Below the pieces are notes generated by a model, which worked only from the letters and a program-made list of their open reading frames with translations, ran no database searches and was not told the origin of the DNA. Positions 33,346 to 45,300 of a DNA stretch of 64,000 bases are shown here, piece by piece. The stretch is taken from positions 124,001 to 188,000 of the forward strand of contig LLEY01000008.1 in NCBI GenBank assembly GCA_001414485.1, read 5' to 3'. Origin of the DNA: Calycina herbarum. Lineage: Eukaryota > Ascomycota > Leotiomycetes > Helotiales > Pezizellaceae. A program made the position numbers and the translations under genes. Every line of letters begins with the position of its first letter. The first letter of the stretch is position 1.

Positions 33346-33899
33346 AACTTTTTTCTTTGAAGACATTGAACTTGCCTCTTTAAGTTCCTCAAGATCATTG
33401 GTTGTAAAATATGCTTCAGACGTTTTGCATAATGAATCGAGTACGAGTAACAAATCGTAAAGACTTTCAGCCATGTCACCCGAGGCTAGATATCTATCCT
33501 TGACAGTTAAAGAATCGACCATAATAGATTAAACGCGCCATTCCAATGGTTATAATCAATTTTTAATGCGACCCAACGTTGAGTGAAAGCGTACTTACAG
33601 TCGCATTCCAGTCCATCCCCGCAGTTAGCACGTATACTAATTTTGAAGAAATGTCGTTTTCACTAGTCACAGCGACAAGCTTCGAGGGACATATAGAATT
33701 ATAGAATAGAAACACTTTAAATTAAGAGTTAAAGTAAGTAGAAAGTTTCTTTATATAGTAAGGTATCTATATCTCTTGGAACTTTCAATTCTATTAAGAG
33801 GTTATTACATAGTAAGGAGAATAGTAGTTTTTAAGAATATTAGTTTTCTAAAAACAATATTTCTCAAAAATCAGTACACATGCCACCCACGGGGATAGA

Positions 33900-34452
33900 C
33901 TAGAATACAGCTATAACAGATTCCATAGCGAAGTCCCAACTTTCATAATCACCGCTAGGCCCTTCACGTGTACTTCGTGATTTCCAAAGTTGGACGTGTC
34001 GCTTATAGTCATCTGAAATGAATCAGCTCTTAACGAACTTCAATCGCCAGATCGTTCAAAGGAGCAAGTGCTGTACCAGGTAAATCCCCAACAGCATAGC
34101 AATAAATCTCGTCTCAGCATCATTCGCCAAAATCGGGTTTTGAAGAGCTTTCGCTAAAGACCCAATAAGTTCCTGATAAAATATACTAGCTTTATGAACT
34201 AGCATTGGACTATTCAAAGGCTTCCCATGAGTTGCGAATGCAACCGCCTGACAAGCTTTCACCAAATCGGATTTCGGTCCTCGACGATATGCCAACATCT
34301 CCTAACCAGAAAGATGGCCTCTGGAAATAGTTGGACTGGGAGAAGTCATAAAATCTTGAAAGAAGGCCCCTAGAGAAAGAGCACTGCTCTCAGATTGTGA
34401 CGTTTCGGTAGGCAAGATGTCCTCGGGGAGAACGTAAGTACCGGGACACGGA
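33900..34452 (-). pseudogene. Relic of a Zn2Cys6-type fungal transcription factor
   Basis: The segment MLAYRRGPKSDLVKACQAVA then FYQELIGSLAKALQNP and ETRFIAMLLGIYL (34298-34056) matches the middle regulatory region of fungal C6 regulators, where L.KA..ALALA.FG is followed by Y..AL..LQ.AL.DP and then LLL.LYE. Upstream, across one TAG, the frame continues with LGAFFQDFMTSPSPTI; downstream, in another frame, NHEVHVKGLAVIMKVGTS resembles the W..H..GLAALL segment that normally follows. No Cys6 zinc cluster is present. Stops and a frame change mark it as a fragment. AT-rich sequence at 33.65-33.88 kb adjoins it. Confidence 0.5.
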
Positions 34453-35526
34453 ACTCATTTTGGCATAATGCATTTTGTAGCAGTTATGACGAATGAAGAC
34501 TGCCTGGAATCATGTGCTTCATATATTCTAAACCCGGAAAATCCAGGATTTCCGTAGCCGCCACAAGCACGATTTGCTTTGAGTCATCTCATGCAGGACT
34601 TTTCTTCAAATGTTAATTTTACCTGAGGGCCTGGGTGGAGTGGTAGTTTCAAAGCACTGGAAGAGTACTGTCACACTATGAATAAGAAAGATAGATGATC
34701 TAAAGACTCTTAATACAAACCTTCTTCCGCCGCTGCTTACGCGAGTTGCAACCACGAGAGGGCCATTGTAAACCATCACGGCCAAAGGAATCCATGAATT
34801 AAATGAACTCAGATTTTTGAAGGAAGATAATAAGGAAAAACACAATGAGGAAGTACGAGATGATATGGAGTGGTCTGGGGGTCGCTTACAACACTCGTTG
34901 TAGTTAGCGTTGTGCTTCTCAATTAGAAAGAAGATTGGGTTGGTTCTGCTACAGTATCGCGAAGAAGCGCATCGGCTACTCTTCTAACTTTCTAATAATA
35001 AACTTCTCGCTCTTGCTCATGAGAGGGTCATACCTAGTAGCCCCATTCCATAAGATTTGAGCACAACGGACGTTCCAGTCACCTCCGTTGGCCAGCGGAG
35101 ATAAGAAGAGGCTGGAGTTGAGCATTGAAAGGTGATTGAAAGGCAGCACCGCCGTCGTCATTCCAGAGAAATGATAGTGAATGGCATGATTGGGCAAATA
35201 ATCACAAGCACCCTTACTGTATGCAACCGGCTGACAAGACGCAGACTGAATTGTCATCAAAAGGGATGTCTGATTGGTGTTTTTCAGAGCAGGGCCCCGG
35301 GGTTTTAGTGTCCCTGACAATAGTTCAGCCGCGCCGAACGTCCCCCACTAGGAGCATAGGTGCCTGTCTCAGATCCGACTCTCCATGCTCATCCCACCAA
35401 CACCAACATCATATACTGCCGGTTGGAAAGAAGGTATAAGACAACTGACTCCCCCCCTCCCAATTACTATACTCATTTTCTATCTCCACTTACAATACAG
35501 CTCCTCACAATCCTCAAGACTTCAAA
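34453..35526. other. Region without a convincing gene
   Basis: A 114-residue minus-strand frame (34976-35320) and a 79-residue one (34606-34845) are present but show no motif. They could be further pieces of the transcription-factor relic. The last 100 bp are the pyrimidine-rich leader of the gene at 35527. Confidence 0.3.
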
Positions 35527-36355
35527 ATGCATCTCGTTCTCACCGGCGCAACTGGCCTCGTAGGCTCAGGAGTCCTCTCACACATGATCTCCGCACCTTC
35601 AATCAACAAAGTATCCGTCCTCTCTCGCAGACCAGTCCCCATGGCAGATGGCCATGAGAAAGTCAAAGTCATCATCCACAAGGACTTTGCAAACTATCCC
35701 AGCGAAGTCTTGTCCCAATTGAAGGACGTAGACGGCGTAGTTTGGGCCCAAGGAATCAGTCAAACAAAAGTTGGGAAAGAGTAAGTCCCGACCTTCACTT
35801 CTGCAACCCGATTCAATTGAATGGCAAAAAAGGAATATGACATCTGCTAACCAAACTCCACAATACAGAGAATATTTTGCAATAACCCACACCTACCCCC
35901 TCTCCTTCGCCCGCGCCCTCTCCACAACCCTCTCCCCAAAACCATTGAACTTCGTCTATGTTTCCGGCCAAGGCGCCACCACGACCCCCGGTTTCCTGAC
36001 CTCCCGCTTCGGAGTCGTAAAAGGACAAACCGAATCCGATCTCCTCGCCCTCTCCAAAGACCCGTCTTTCGCAAATCTTCGTCCTTACTCCGTGCGACCA
36101 GCTGGAGTAGATAAAAGCGACCACCCTGAAATTGAGGATTTTGCGCCGAGGAAGACCGGGCTGGAAGGCATATTTGTTGCTACTTTGTTGCCAGTGTTGA
36201 GGGCAATGCCAAGTATGCATAGTCCAACCAAAGACCTGGGGAGATATCTTACGGAACTTGCGAGTGGTGACGGGTCGCCCAAGGAAGGCCCGGGGGTTGA
36301 TGGGGAGGGAAGGACCATAGGCAATACTGCTTTCAGGAGACTTGCTGGTCTTTGA
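35527..36355 (+). CDS. Rossmann-fold NAD(P)-binding protein
   Basis: Two exons, 35527-35780 and 35869-36355 (intron GTAAGT..ACAG, 88 bp), give 246 residues. The N-terminus MHLVLTGATGLVGSGVLSHM carries the TGATGLVG dinucleotide-binding loop of extended/atypical short-chain dehydrogenases. Further landmarks are VSVLSRRP at the end of the second strand, VDGVVWAQGISQT, the FVYVSGQGATTTPG segment with a Ser near the usual catalytic position, and LRPYSVRPAGVD. No YxxxK pair is clear, so activity is uncertain; the substrate is unknown. Reading through the intron would change the frame, which supports splicing. Confidence 0.8.
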
Positions 36356-36955
36356 GTGAACTATGAGGGAATTGGCGTACTTTTTGGGGACTTTAGGCTT
36401 TGGAGATACCCCTTTGTCGTAGGAATATAATAAAAGAAGAACTTTATGGATACTAAAAACTTTGGGTGAGAAGTCCCATCGCGTCTCTCTCCCAAAACTC
36501 AGCAAAGCTTCAAAATTGTTGGGCAGCGCACAAAACAAAAGGTATTCCCGCCGAGTACATTTGCCTCAAGGTGAAATTGATTCTCAATTTAGTGACCACA
36601 TGTTAGACAGCCTCTTTTGCTGATCATCAATTGGATTATCAATTCAAAGAGTTGAGCTTCGAAAATATGCACGTAGGCATCGAACCCTGGTGAGAAATAC
36701 TCCGAACATTAAATGCGCTAGCAATCCCTCTGGCAGCATTGACTTCTTATGGCTGGGTCTTGGAGAATGAGCATGTGTATATAAAAATCAAAATTGAGGC
36801 GTCGAACCTCCGTTCAGCGTACGCGCGATAAACTCGCTGAGTTGCGGAAAAGAAATGTAAAAGCAATATAATTATACCGCAAGCTAAAACTACGAGCACG
36901 AATAATGAAGTCAAACAAAGACGCTCTAAAATATTCCCATGGCACTCGAACAAAA

Positions 36956-38044
36956 TCAAGGAGCAGCCCGACGCTCTCTCCCACTAATCAAATAAACAGC
37001 AGCTCTCATCTCCAGAATCGGATCAGCAGAAGCTTCAATCCCCTCAATCCTAGGAATAGGATCAAGAATCATATGTTTTGCCTCCTTGGTAAGATCAGGA
37101 ACAATAGCATCCAAAGTGCAAGATCCCAATTCCACAACCAGTCTCTCCTCCGGCCAATGAATGGTGCAATCATCAACCACGTCTCCCTCCCCAGCAATCT
37201 GAGCTATAATTTTGAACCCGATAGGACCTGAGGCTAATCGTGTAGTGAGTTCCTTTTGCAGATAATCTGGATCTTGATCTTTCAAAAGCTCTGCGTCGAG
37301 AGCTTCAACACCGGCATCGGGGACAATTCGGTATCTGATGTATGTCTCTTTTCCATCTGAGGCGATGAATTTGAAGGCGTTGACACCGAAGTATTGTTCC
37401 TTTCCGTAGCTTACTGGTGCGGCCTTGGGGGCTTGAATGAATGCTAGTGCTTTGGGGTGAGAACCGAGGAATTGTTCGATTGGTGATGGACTTGGTCCTC
37501 CCGGTGGGGAAGAACCAATGGCCTGGAACATCCCGAGGAAGTCTTCGCCAGTACGAGCTGGGAAGAAGGGGGTGGAGTGAGCAATGATGTCCGTATGTTT
37601 GCGTTCTCCTAGGTGGAAGCGAAGACCAATTCCTCTAGGGTTGGCATTTGGGTCGGCATCGGGGATGTTTGGGATACCCGTTGAGTTCTACATCATCGGC
37701 CAGTAAGTTTCTAACTATTTGAGAATATCCGAATAGAGAGACTGGGTAGTTGCTTGAACCAAATGTAGAACGTTGACTCACAGAAAATCTAGCCCAGATC
37801 GGTGTCGTTGGATTGGCGAAATGAGGTGCAGTTGAGAGTTTTTTGGCCTCTTCAGAAGGAGTGAAAGTTCCACTAAGAATTTCACCTTTCGCGTGTGCTA
37901 TTTGATCATCAGTCATTACTCAAGCACACCAGGAAATTCGTACTGACCTGGTCGAAATCCAGGATGCTTCCCAAAGATGGCTTGTAGCTGGGCTACAATA
38001 TCTCCAGCTGTCTTATTAACGGTCTCATCGGCTGAGAGAGGCAT
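36956..38044 (-). CDS. Catalase-related heme peroxidase
   Basis: Three exons: 38044-37948, 37897-37782 and 37687-36956, giving 314 residues, the usual size of catalase-related (SrpA-like) peroxidases, which keep the catalase heme core but lack the C-terminal parts. Landmarks: HAKGEILSGTFTPS (residues 34-47) with the likely distal His; PIWARFSNSTGIPNIPDADP; NPRGIGLRFHLG; the heme-pocket region; YGKEQYFGVNAFKF; and the C-terminal RAAVY motif, where Tyr is the expected proximal heme ligand and Arg its partner. No signal peptide. Probably reduces peroxides using an organic donor rather than dismutating H2O2; inferred from family. Confidence 0.85.
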
Positions 38045-40258
38045 GATGGTGATCGAGTGAAATTATAGATGGTGGTTGTTTGTCTTTTCTGAGTAAGAAG
38101 GAACCCAGAAGCTTTATAGCACGCTGCAACCCCGCGAGCAACGTGCAATTTGGAGCACAACATTCCAGCGGCTGAATTGAGTTCCTGCGTATGGACTGCG
38201 AGGGGAGCTAGCTTTCGAAATACGTCGTATATGAGTGGCCACCACCAAACGAGAACCCCGGGTTAATAAGCCTTCTTGCATGAGAGCAAGACCCCGAAGC
38301 GAAATTCAAATCGCGAGCCAATGAATGGTGTTGGGTTGGTTGTTTCCATGCATAAAGACGCAATTGTGATTACTCAAGATGCACTCGCCGTGTAAGCTGC
38401 ACGTTGCGTATCTCAAAGGAACCCCTCATTGACCCCGCCTTGGGACTGGCTATCTTGAAAGGACAGGAACCTCAAAACGGAAAAGACGCGAGAGGACATA
38501 ACTACTCCTTGCACGGGAAAGCCGGTTGCAACTGTGCAACTGGCTTCTTTTTCCCAGTCCCAAGAAGGAAATGATAAGATAGCAGGAATGATTTTTACCG
38601 CATCAAGGTACATAGTTGACCAGAACTCATAAAGGAGTCCACATCGGGAGAATAACAAGAGATTGAACCCAGCCGTATCATTTCTTCTCTCCACTGGGAG
38701 TATTCCACGAGGCTTTAATAAAGCAGAAGAATAGGCCCGACCGGTCCAGGCATTTTGCCATTTCTTGTCGAATATCAACCTCCACCACTTACTTGTCTTC
38801 CCGTTATTCTGTAAAACGCCCCGCGACCGTTACAACTTGATCCTGGCGCTATTCAATCCTTGTTATACGAAATAGAGAAGCTCAAGAACAGGAGTCGAAG
38901 TGTGGTTTATTATGCCTGCCCCCTCCCCCACTTGGAGGAATCCATCCTAGTCCATCTCGCGATTTCATAGCTCGCTGTTCCGCCGCTTTCAAGCAACCAA
39001 GCATAGCCCTGGTCTTTCGAGTAGCAGAAGAGGGAAAACAACAGAGCTGCCTATCCGTTCAATTCGCTCGCGATTCCGAACAAGCTCCTGCTACAGTATC
39101 AGCTCGTGGGGGTAGATTGGTTGAGGGCAGTGCGCGGGGTGCGTATGGCATAGTATGAATCGTAGCGCGGCCTGTTGCGCAAAAGGTCATTTTGTTGCTC
39201 CACCGAGCGAAGGGATATCGTGCTTATCTTTGGAGTATCTGAGAGGATCTTACCCTTGCAGTCGCTGTATAAAATTGCCATCACCAACTCGGTAAGCTGA
39301 AGTTGGACAATCGAGATGCCATGCGAGAAGGACTATCTACATACTGGTTAAAAGTTAAAAGATGCACTTGTTAGAGCCAACCTCTTGTGTATTTGTCAAT
39401 TGTAACGCAAAAGAACCTCCTACCCCCCGCGAAAGGAGGCTGGGAAAAGAGAACCTCGGTGCCAGCTTCCGACCGACCAATAGGCTAGCTACATCAATAC
39501 CACCGGCCCGCTTTTACACCGTTACCCACTCAAACCAAGTCACGATGTCATAAAAATAGAACCAAGACAATGTTTTTTTGGAGGAATCAATCTTTGGAAT
39601 TTAAACATACATAATGTAAAACTATTCCCTAAAGCATCTCCACCGGATAAAAAAACCCGAACCTTTCTATATCCCATGATCCTATCCCACTGCTCTCAAA
39701 CAAAAATGTACTTCAAACTCCCCAAACTCATCATATCCATCTTCAAACCATCAAATCATATATACAATAAATCCTTCCAAGCCATAAAATGCGCACCACC
39801 TTGGAAGGTCATCTTTTCCGTCACTCGACCCCTTTTAAAACGCAATTCAATCCTTTCTATATTTATAAAAACTCCGATAAAATGTTGGTATCAACAAACT
39901 ACAGCAACAACGACGAACAAGAACGAAAATAATGGTAAAAACACAAAGGATGAAATAAGCTTGAGCTAGATATATAAATCGGCAAACAATTTGAACATAA
40001 GAGATTAAGAAATATGGCGCAAAGAAGTCGCTAAAGGGACATATGCATTGGTGGTGTTTTCGATGTGTGGATTTAATCCTAAGGGAAAGATGTATAAAAA
40101 AAAATGTGATGACCAAAAGGTGCTGTCGCTAATGAAGGACGAGAATGATGCATTGCAAAGGCGTTGCGTATATGGTAGATAGCATTCGTGAAAGAAGCCG
40201 TGAAGTTCGTAAAGGAATGTGGTGTGTGTGTGTTGTGGGATTTTTTTCTCGGTGTACT
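38045..40258. other. Intergenic region
   Basis: The left portion is the promoter of the minus-strand peroxidase gene; the right portion (from about 39.6 kb) is AT-rich and probably the 3' flank of the Uds1 gene, with a GT-rich microsatellite near 40220. I see no gene. Confidence 0.35.
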
Positions 40259-42364
40259 TTAGACAGCTTGGCGCTGGTAACGGGTTGAAGGAAGGAGGCC
40301 TTCAAAAACTGTGGCGTTCAGGGTAATACCTGCGGCGACGACGGGTTCTTCTTTTAAGACAGGGGTGATTGGGAGTGGCTCCTCCGTTAAAGTTTGTTCA
40401 CCCATGCGGGTGATTTCTTCCTCGACATCTGCAAGGAGTGCGAACATATCACTGTCGGCGTAGATTTTGATCGACTCGACACTCATTCTTGTCCGATGTC
40501 GACTGGAGATCGACTCGGGGCTGGTGACAGGAACTTCTTCTGCAAGTCGTCGTGGTGAGTGTGATTTGATTGGGCTTCGTGGTGGTGTGTTCTCTCCAGC
40601 TGATGGGATCATCACGTTTGTCGTTGTCCCTGAAGCTGGTTGCATAATCAGGGCAGCAGCAACATGCTCGAGTAGCTTTTGTCGTACGCGAGTGCGACGG
40701 TTCTCAGCTTGTTCGAGTTTGCTGACCCAGTCATCAATGGAAGAGTCTAGTTCCGAAAGTGCCTCTTCTTGTTTAAGAATGGACTCATGTGAGAAGCGAG
40801 CCACACGAGGAGAACGGAGGAAGTTGCAGATGCGATCATGAAGATTGCGGCGTCCTGAGCGCAGAGAACGGTGGGTTTTGCGAAGATACTCGCAACGTTC
40901 ATCAAGACCTCGAAGCTCCCTTGAGAGAGCATCGACATCCTTGGTCGAGAGAACGTCGAATCGCGATGCTTGACCAAAAGCTTGCTTGCGGAGAGCTTCC
41001 AACTCCAAAGCAGGAAGCACAGCAATTGCTTGAGTAGGTCGAGTACCTTTAGGGAGTGTCTCAAAGGCGGTCTGTTCCTCAATTGGACTTCTCTTGGTAC
41101 GGGAGACTGGGCTACCTGCAAGAGTACGCTTCTTTGGTCGACCTCGATCCATGATAGAAGCTTCGGATTCTCCTCGTCGGTGACCCAAGTGCTGTCCTGT
41201 TCGCTGTTGCTGTATTGACTCAGACTGTCCGCGGGTACGGGTGGTCACTGGACTTGGTCCGGCACTGGCACTCATCCATTGTTTAGGTGATCGTGGAGGT
41301 TCGACAGCAGAGGTAGGCGTAGTTCCAACGGATGAAGCGAGGGTAGAAACTGTAAGAGTTGTTGATGCGGAGCCAGGGGTAAGTGAGGAACTAGATAAAG
41401 GAGTATAGGGAGCGCCTCGGCCATTTGGAGAAATAAGGTCCTTCATGCGGGCAGATTTTGGTGGTACGTCTGGTGGAGTGCTTTCGGATCTCGTCCGGCT
41501 GTTTGATGGTCGTCGAGTGAGATATTGTGGCCGAGGAGTTGATGTGGTGGGAATGACTAGCGGGGCGAGGGACTTGGGGGAGAGTGGTTGCCGGCTTGGT
41601 GAAGTGGAGTTATTTCTGCTTAATTTGGTTCTGGACGAGTTAAGTTGAGGTAATGTCTGGTTGAGATCTTGCAATATATCCAATTCAGCATTCTCATCCA
41701 GTGCAGGTCCAGAGATGCACGACATGATGCTCTCACCGAACGCATTTTGGCGCCAGTTGTTACCTCCTGGTGCACTGATAGACCTTTCATGTAGTGCTGG
41801 TCGTCCGGGAATAGTGGCTGGGGTTGTGTTAGAAAGACCCATTGAAATACAATTAATATGTGTCGGATATATTAACTTACGAGAATCCATAGCAACTTCT
41901 TGTACTGTCGTCATGGGCCCCAGCTCTGGCACAGAGACTTTCCGTCGACGAACCAAACTCTGTTCCTTGGGCTTTGGCTCTTTGGAAGATGACCTCGACC
42001 TCGAATGTTCCTTCTCCTCGCTTGCATTTCGTCCTACAGCTTGGCCGGCTGCCTCGTTTGTTGTATCTGGGCTTTTTCTTCCCGCAGATCCTATCGATAA
42101 CTTTTCTCTAGAGGGAAACAAGTGGAGCTTTCGTGATCCTGATGGTTGATGCATTCTCCATACGTGTTTTCCCTTTTCCTTTCCTTCTGAGGCGTCGGCC
42201 TGTATCTTGTTAGTAATGAATTGTTTGTGAAGACAAGTGAAGCAACGCACTGTATCGTGGGCTGATGGAGCTGGTGAAATCTCTCTGGCAATATAATTAT
42301 TCAACCCAACGCTGTTTGGGATATTGAGGTCGGCGTCGGCCATGAATGCGGCGATATGGGCCAT
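40259..42364 (-). CDS. Uds1-domain protein (up-regulated during septation)
   Basis: Three exons are proposed: 42364-42251, 42199-41881 and 41817-40259, giving 663 residues. Intron 1 (42250-42200, 51 bp) has TACTAAC and ends ACAG; intron 2 (41880-41818, 63 bp) has GTAAGT, TTCTAAC and CCCCAG. Both lengths are multiples of three without stops, so retention gives a 701-residue frame. The central half is disordered and Ser/Pro/Arg-rich. The Uds1 domain starts near LPALELEALRKQAFGQASRF and continues LSRELRGLDERCEYLRKTHR, then a helical coiled coil. Uds1 proteins are fungal, linked by name to septation expression; biochemical role unknown. The start ATG is at 42364. Confidence 0.8.
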   Translation of the reverse strand: MAHIAAFMADADLNIPNSVGLNNYIAREISPAPSAHDTVRCFTCLHKQFITNKIQADASEGKEKGKHVWRMHQPSGSRKLHLFPSREKLSIGSAGRKSPDTTNEAAGQAVGRNASEEKEHSRSRSSSKEPKPKEQSLVRRRKVSVPELGPMTTVQEVAMDSRKLIYPTHINCISMGLSNTTPATIPGRPALHERSISAPGGNNWRQNAFGESIMSCISGPALDENAELDILQDLNQTLPQLNSSRTKLSRNNSTSPSRQPLSPKSLAPLVIPTTSTPRPQYLTRRPSNSRTRSESTPPDVPPKSARMKDLISPNGRGAPYTPLSSSSLTPGSASTTLTVSTLASSVGTTPTSAVEPPRSPKQWMSASAGPSPVTTRTRGQSESIQQQRTGQHLGHRRGESEASIMDRGRPKKRTLAGSPVSRTKRSPIEEQTAFETLPKGTRPTQAIAVLPALELEALRKQAFGQASRFDVLSTKDVDALSRELRGLDERCEYLRKTHRSLRSGRRNLHDRICNFLRSPRVARFSHESILKQEEALSELDSSIDDWVSKLEQAENRRTRVRQKLLEHVAAALIMQPASGTTTNVMIPSAGENTPPRSPIKSHSPRRLAEEVPVTSPESISSRHRTRMSVESIKIYADSDMFALLADVEEEITRMGEQTLTEEPLPITPVLKEEPVVAAGITLNATVFEGLLPSTRYQRQAV

Positions 42365-45300
42365 TATTGCTGTAGATTCGAGGTATCCTGCTCGATGAAC
42401 AACGTTGAATTGATGAAGTACAGTGATGTAAATTCACACACAGCACACTGAAGAAGGATGTAGATAGCACGGCTGGTTATACCTGACCTCAATCCGCTGC
42501 TACGAGAACGTATGGCTCTCGACAATCGACGGCGGAGGATATACTTATGAATTGACTGACACTTGGACCGATCCCGGGATGAGAGAGCCATTTCTTTCTC
42601 TTAAGCACCCCCCGGCTCACATAAGGAAGCAGGTTACAAGGAGCGGGTCGCCGGAGAAGAACGAACCCTGGCAAGAAACATGAACGCTGTGGCGGCTGAG
42701 ACGACAGTCTCCAGCAGGGCAGAGGGGCTCCATCCTACCTCGATTCCCCCCAAGAGTGAGAAAGATGGCCGGGTGGTAGGGGTGCCTGTACAGGATGCCA
42801 CAAGCGAGGGGCGTGCTGCGCAGGCGAGCAGGAGCAGAGCACAATAAGGGGCCTGTCCCAGCGTGAAACAATTTCACCAGATGGCCGGAGCCCTTGGTGA
42901 TAAATTACGACCCCTCTTCATATCACCACCACGCACCGGTATTTCGCAGGGGCGTACTGCATCTCGAATGCCTGCTCGAGCCGAACCCATGCTCTGGGAG
43001 CTGCGTTCAAGACCAAGACTCAAGAAGGAAGTGCACCGTTCGCGCTGTGCTGTGCGTCTGAGAGGCAATTCACACTGCAACACACCTCGACACCTCAGCA
43101 TCCCGTCAACCAGCGTCTCTCAACCTGAGTGGCCCTCTCGTGACGCCTACTATAAATGAAATCTGGAGGACTTTTCTACTCCAGCCATACCCGTACACCC
43201 TTCGCTCTCAAACTCGTTAGAGAAGGGGAGAAAGGGCTGGTATTTCGGTACGGAGTAAATATATGGACTTCATAGCGGGCAACAATTCCACGTTTTCTCT
43301 ACCCCGTTCCCTCAAACTCTCTTCGAGTCAGAAAAAGGAGGCTCTCGAAAGATTGCTTTTCAATGCCCCAACATCAGAATCTGTGCACAGAGAGCGAGTG
43401 TGACGAGTATTTGATTGGATGTTCGGAGGCGGAGAAGCGGATTGTTCAAATATTTGCACAGACGTTGAATTTGGGTTGGGCTGTGATGGAAAACCAGTGG
43501 GCCAAATTGCCACGGCCAAGACTCGTACGGGGAGTTGAGTACTTTCCGATCCAATCATCTAAAGAGTTGGCAGAGAAGGGTTCGATACTGCACCGCTCCA
43601 AGCACTCAATTAAAAACAGAGTTGATGACGATGCGGGCAATCTAGAGATGCTAAGCTTTACGTCTAGATAACGATCAGTCGTCGATTTGTCTTACCTACG
43701 GCTGAAGCAACCGAACGACGCTCACAATCTCTTTCCAATGCCGGCTGGCAGTCAGAGCGAAGGCCTGAAGGAGCTTGCGGGATGTCACTCTAGTCTCACT
43801 TCTCCACCCATCAACTCTAGCCTTTTTTGCCCCTCATTTTTCATCATCAAATTCCGTCGATCGAGTTTGCATGAATGAACATTTCCACCCCCCGTGTCTA
43901 AGATGTCATTCTCTGACTCGTCGAGTCGTGTATTCATTATCGTCAGCGGAAGCTAAAAAGAAGCTTTGGCTGAATGAACCAACAGCCCAGGCAAAGCTCT
44001 TTAGCTCATTCTTTAGCTCGCCTCACTTATCTTTAGCTGCCGAAACTAAACGTTAAATCGTCGAATCGTCGACAAACTTCGAGAACAATTGGAAGTAACC
44101 TTACTCTACGCAAACGCCTTTAACGCTTGCGCAGGTCATAGTAAGTTTACTCTTATTTCCAGAAAGAACCATGTTCCCATGACTCCCTCTCCCTCTTCCT
44201 AAATTTCAAATGAATCAATCCCACGGACGAAATGACGTTCTCCTTTTCAACTCTTCCAGCCCTCTTTTTTTAGGCCTCGCTTGCAATCATAGAGCTCAAC
44301 CAAAAAAGTCTTCCTGCACTTCTATCACACAAACCTCCATGGCCAGTGAGTGGCCAGGCGCGGGGCAAGGAACTTCTTCGGGGTAGAAACGCCGTGCATG
44401 TCTGTGCGAAAAGAGGACAGGCACCAGGGGATCAACCTCAAACCATGATGGTCTCGCATTTTTGGTCCTTCACAGAACAACTCAGCCTCTTCAGCGTACT
44501 TCTCAGAACCATCAATGGTTCATCGAAAGCATCCCTACTCGAGATGTTTCCTCACCTCTGGTCCGGGAATTTTTGCTGAGTGTGTCGTTCGTCTTCTTTG
44601 ACAGCAAAACACATTCCGTCGACTCCAGTTTTTCATCAGGGTTCATGCTGAGGAAGATCGCAAGTCTTGGTGACGAGGGTGTTCGAGGTCGGGAGAAAGT
44701 GGACCAGTAGGAAACGAGGGCCAAACGTGAAAGAAGACGAGACAAAATACAAGAGGTGGAAATTGATCAACAGGTTTTTCTGAAAGATACTTTCTCCCTT
44801 ATTTGCAAATTGCATGAGGTCAGAGGGTTCTTCAGGTACAAATGTAGGTCAACTTTCCATGTTAAACCCATATCAAATGATGCTCCCGCCGCGGGGTATC
44901 AATAATAAACTTCAGCAAAAGTCAAAGCCACTGAGAAGCCATGGGCACTGAACACACTCAATCGTGATCAACAACGGCCCGCTTTGCAGCATCAAGCTTG
45001 ACTGAGATATATTAGGATCTAAGGCTTGTTTCACCACCAGTTGAAAAGTCCAGAAAAACGTGCGGGACTTTCACTCTATCTTCAAGCCAGGGTCATTAGG
45101 CATGCTGATAGCAATTGATAAGAAACATACTTTGAAGCAGTTCACCTACTTCCCTGTCGATATCCATATTCTCTATTGCAGTTAAGTACCGAAGCGAGTT
45201 CGTTATCAATTCCCTCCCCCATGGCACCACATCATGAGGGGTGACTGCACTGGAGTTCTGGTAAAGTCACAATCACAATCCACAGCCACTGCCGTAGGTA

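Noticed and set aside
34976..35320. 114-residue minus-strand frame
   Set aside because: No motif or family; might be further debris from the transcription-factor relic, but there is no bridge to it.
43363..43671. 102-residue plus-strand frame
   Set aside because: No motif, no splice-linked continuation and competing frames on the other strand; kept only as a remark in the gene-free interval.
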